Virus record (IMG/VR): IMGVR_UViG_3300027971_000088
Location: 1 to 41,992 of that record
Source: a virus
Reading direction: 5' to 3' (one strand)
Length of the DNA stretch: 41,992 nucleotides
The number at the start of each line of letters is the position of its first letter. The stretch's first letter is position 1. Shown here in pieces: positions 41,357 through 41,992 of this stretch. The translations under genes were made by a program, and so were the position numbers. The notes below the pieces were generated by a model. That model was not told the origin of the DNA. It worked only from the letters and a program-made list of their open reading frames with translations, and made no database searches.

Positions 41357-41992
41357 CCCTAACGCTACGCCAACGCCGATCACGCCGCCGCGCGTGCCGT
41401 TGATTGACCCCCGCACGAATCTGATTGATCGCGCTTGGTATTTGTTTTTCTTGTCGCTCAACAACATTGCGTCTGCTGTTGTTGATGACTCTGGGCTTAC
41501 ATTTAGCTCCGAGTCTTTGCTTGCGTCCTACGATGCGGCGCTTCGCTCGGTCAATCAAGAATTGCAAACCCTGCCGCCGGTAGTCACTTTGCCTGCGCCT
41601 GACGTATTGGGCGACTGTTGCTCTGCCTTAATATCTCAGACTGCTGAAATGCAAAAGCAGATTGAGGCTTTGCAAGTGCAGCCGATTGTTGACATTGCGG
41701 CTATCACTGCGGCCATTAGCGCTGCGTCATCAGCGCCTGTTACCAAAACTGCTGACTTTACGGTAGCTGACAATGAGACTTGGATTATCAACAACAAGTC
41801 AGGCTCGACCTGTACGGTGACTCTGCCCACGGCAAGCGCATGGTCGGGCAGATATATTACATTTAAAAACTTGCAGGCTCAGACCTTGGTGTCTGCGTCA
41901 AGCAACGTGGTGCTGATTGACAGCGCGGCGGCTGGCACCGCAATCCTCTTGGCAGTTGTAGGAAATTGGGCGACAATGGTGTCTGACGGCAC
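41349..41992 (+). CDS. Tail fibre, second strain variant (3' end cut off)
   Basis: The frame is open to the window end (at least 214 residues). The N-terminal anchor (TPPRVPLIDPRTNLIDRAWY then LFFLSL) matches the anchor of the fibre at 5748. After about residue 40 the two are unrelated: this one has a helical, Gln/Leu-rich segment (about 55-120), then a beta region with TVADNETWIINNKSGSTCTV. Conserved virion anchor plus different body marks a receptor-binding swap between strains. Confidence 0.8.
   Translation, partial: MPSPNATPTPITPPRVPLIDPRTNLIDRAWYLFFLSLNNIASAVVDDSGLTFSSESLLASYDAALRSVNQELQTLPPVVTLPAPDVLGDCCSALISQTAEMQKQIEALQVQPIVDIAAITAAISAASSAPVTKTADFTVADNETWIINNKSGSTCTVTLPTASAWSGRYITFKNLQAQTLVSASSNVVLIDSAAAGTAILLAVVGNWATMVSDG

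Noticed and set aside
1-41992. Treating the 5.7-kb duplication as a direct terminal repeat or prophage att sites
   Set aside because: The copies are diverged, span whole genes, and no integrase or tRNA target was seen. Direct terminal repeats of one genome would be identical.
1-41992. CRISPR array, tRNA or rRNA genes
   Set aside because: No regular repeat-spacer pattern was seen (the ACAAATGG array has no uniform spacers), and no tRNA-like cloverleaf or rRNA sequence was noticed by eye. A tRNA search program would be needed to exclude a tRNA fully.

Overview
The window reads as one complete tailed-phage genome with P22-like (short-tailed) head and neck genes, plus a second, diverged copy of its first 5.7 kb. 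The coat protein, portal, gp4-like and gp10-like neck proteins and gp7/gp20/gp16-style ejection proteins all point to a P22-like virion. No integrase or large repressor is visible. The gene families and the moderate GC content suggest a phage of a freshwater betaproteobacterium (Burkholderiales-like host); this is inference from recalled family patterns, not a search. Bases 1-5746 align to 35623-41356 with a constant offset of 35,622 bases (35,616 after a 6-base indel, 35,610 at the far end). The genome unit is therefore about 35.6 kb, apparently circular or circularly permuted. The right-hand copy is a related strain (coat about 95% identical in protein) rather than an exact repeat, and it ends in a different tail-fibre gene.

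Layout. (1) 1-14825, rightward: end of the scaffold gene, coat, small head/neck proteins, gp4-like and gp10-like head closure, tail fibre, ejection proteins, holin-like proteins, M15 peptidase endolysin and a metallophosphoesterase. A very acidic protein (14896-15171) follows, and then a cluster of hairpins with a strong terminator. (2) 15255-17482, leftward: eleven very small genes in a translationally coupled chain. Several encode single-membrane-span proteins, and one zinc-ribbon gene is broken by a one-base frameshift. (3) 17528-17567: overlapping divergent promoter candidates. (4) 17661-20271, rightward early genes: Cro-like regulator, RuvC resolvase, Cas4/RecB-like nuclease and an SSB-like protein, ending in a terminator. 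(5) 20291-24752: DNA methyltransferase, primase-helicase, a striking iteron-like array (23292-23494), an unknown protein and the terminase small subunit. (6) 24954-29222: terminase large subunit, three small basic proteins and portal. (7) 29219-35164: a host-contact cassette (fibre, lectin-like and beta-helix tailspike proteins) lying between portal and scaffold, where simpler P22-like genomes have nothing. (8) 35181-41992: candidate late promoter, a three-hairpin leader, scaffold, coat and the second copy of the head/neck module, running off the window inside a new tail-fibre gene.

How it fits together. The early genes recombine, prime and unwind DNA, but no DNA polymerase gene is present, so the host replicase must copy the genome, possibly from the iteron array next to the primase-helicase gene. 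Terminase and portal package DNA into a P22-like scaffolded capsid. The gp4/gp10-like proteins close the head, the fibres and tailspike bind host surface sugars, the ejection proteins deliver DNA, and the holins plus M15 peptidase lyse the cell. The least explained parts are the iteron array with its 22-bp inverted repeat, the membrane-microprotein operon, the structured RNA leaders in the head operon (some preserved by compensating changes between the two copies) and the strain-swapped fibre.
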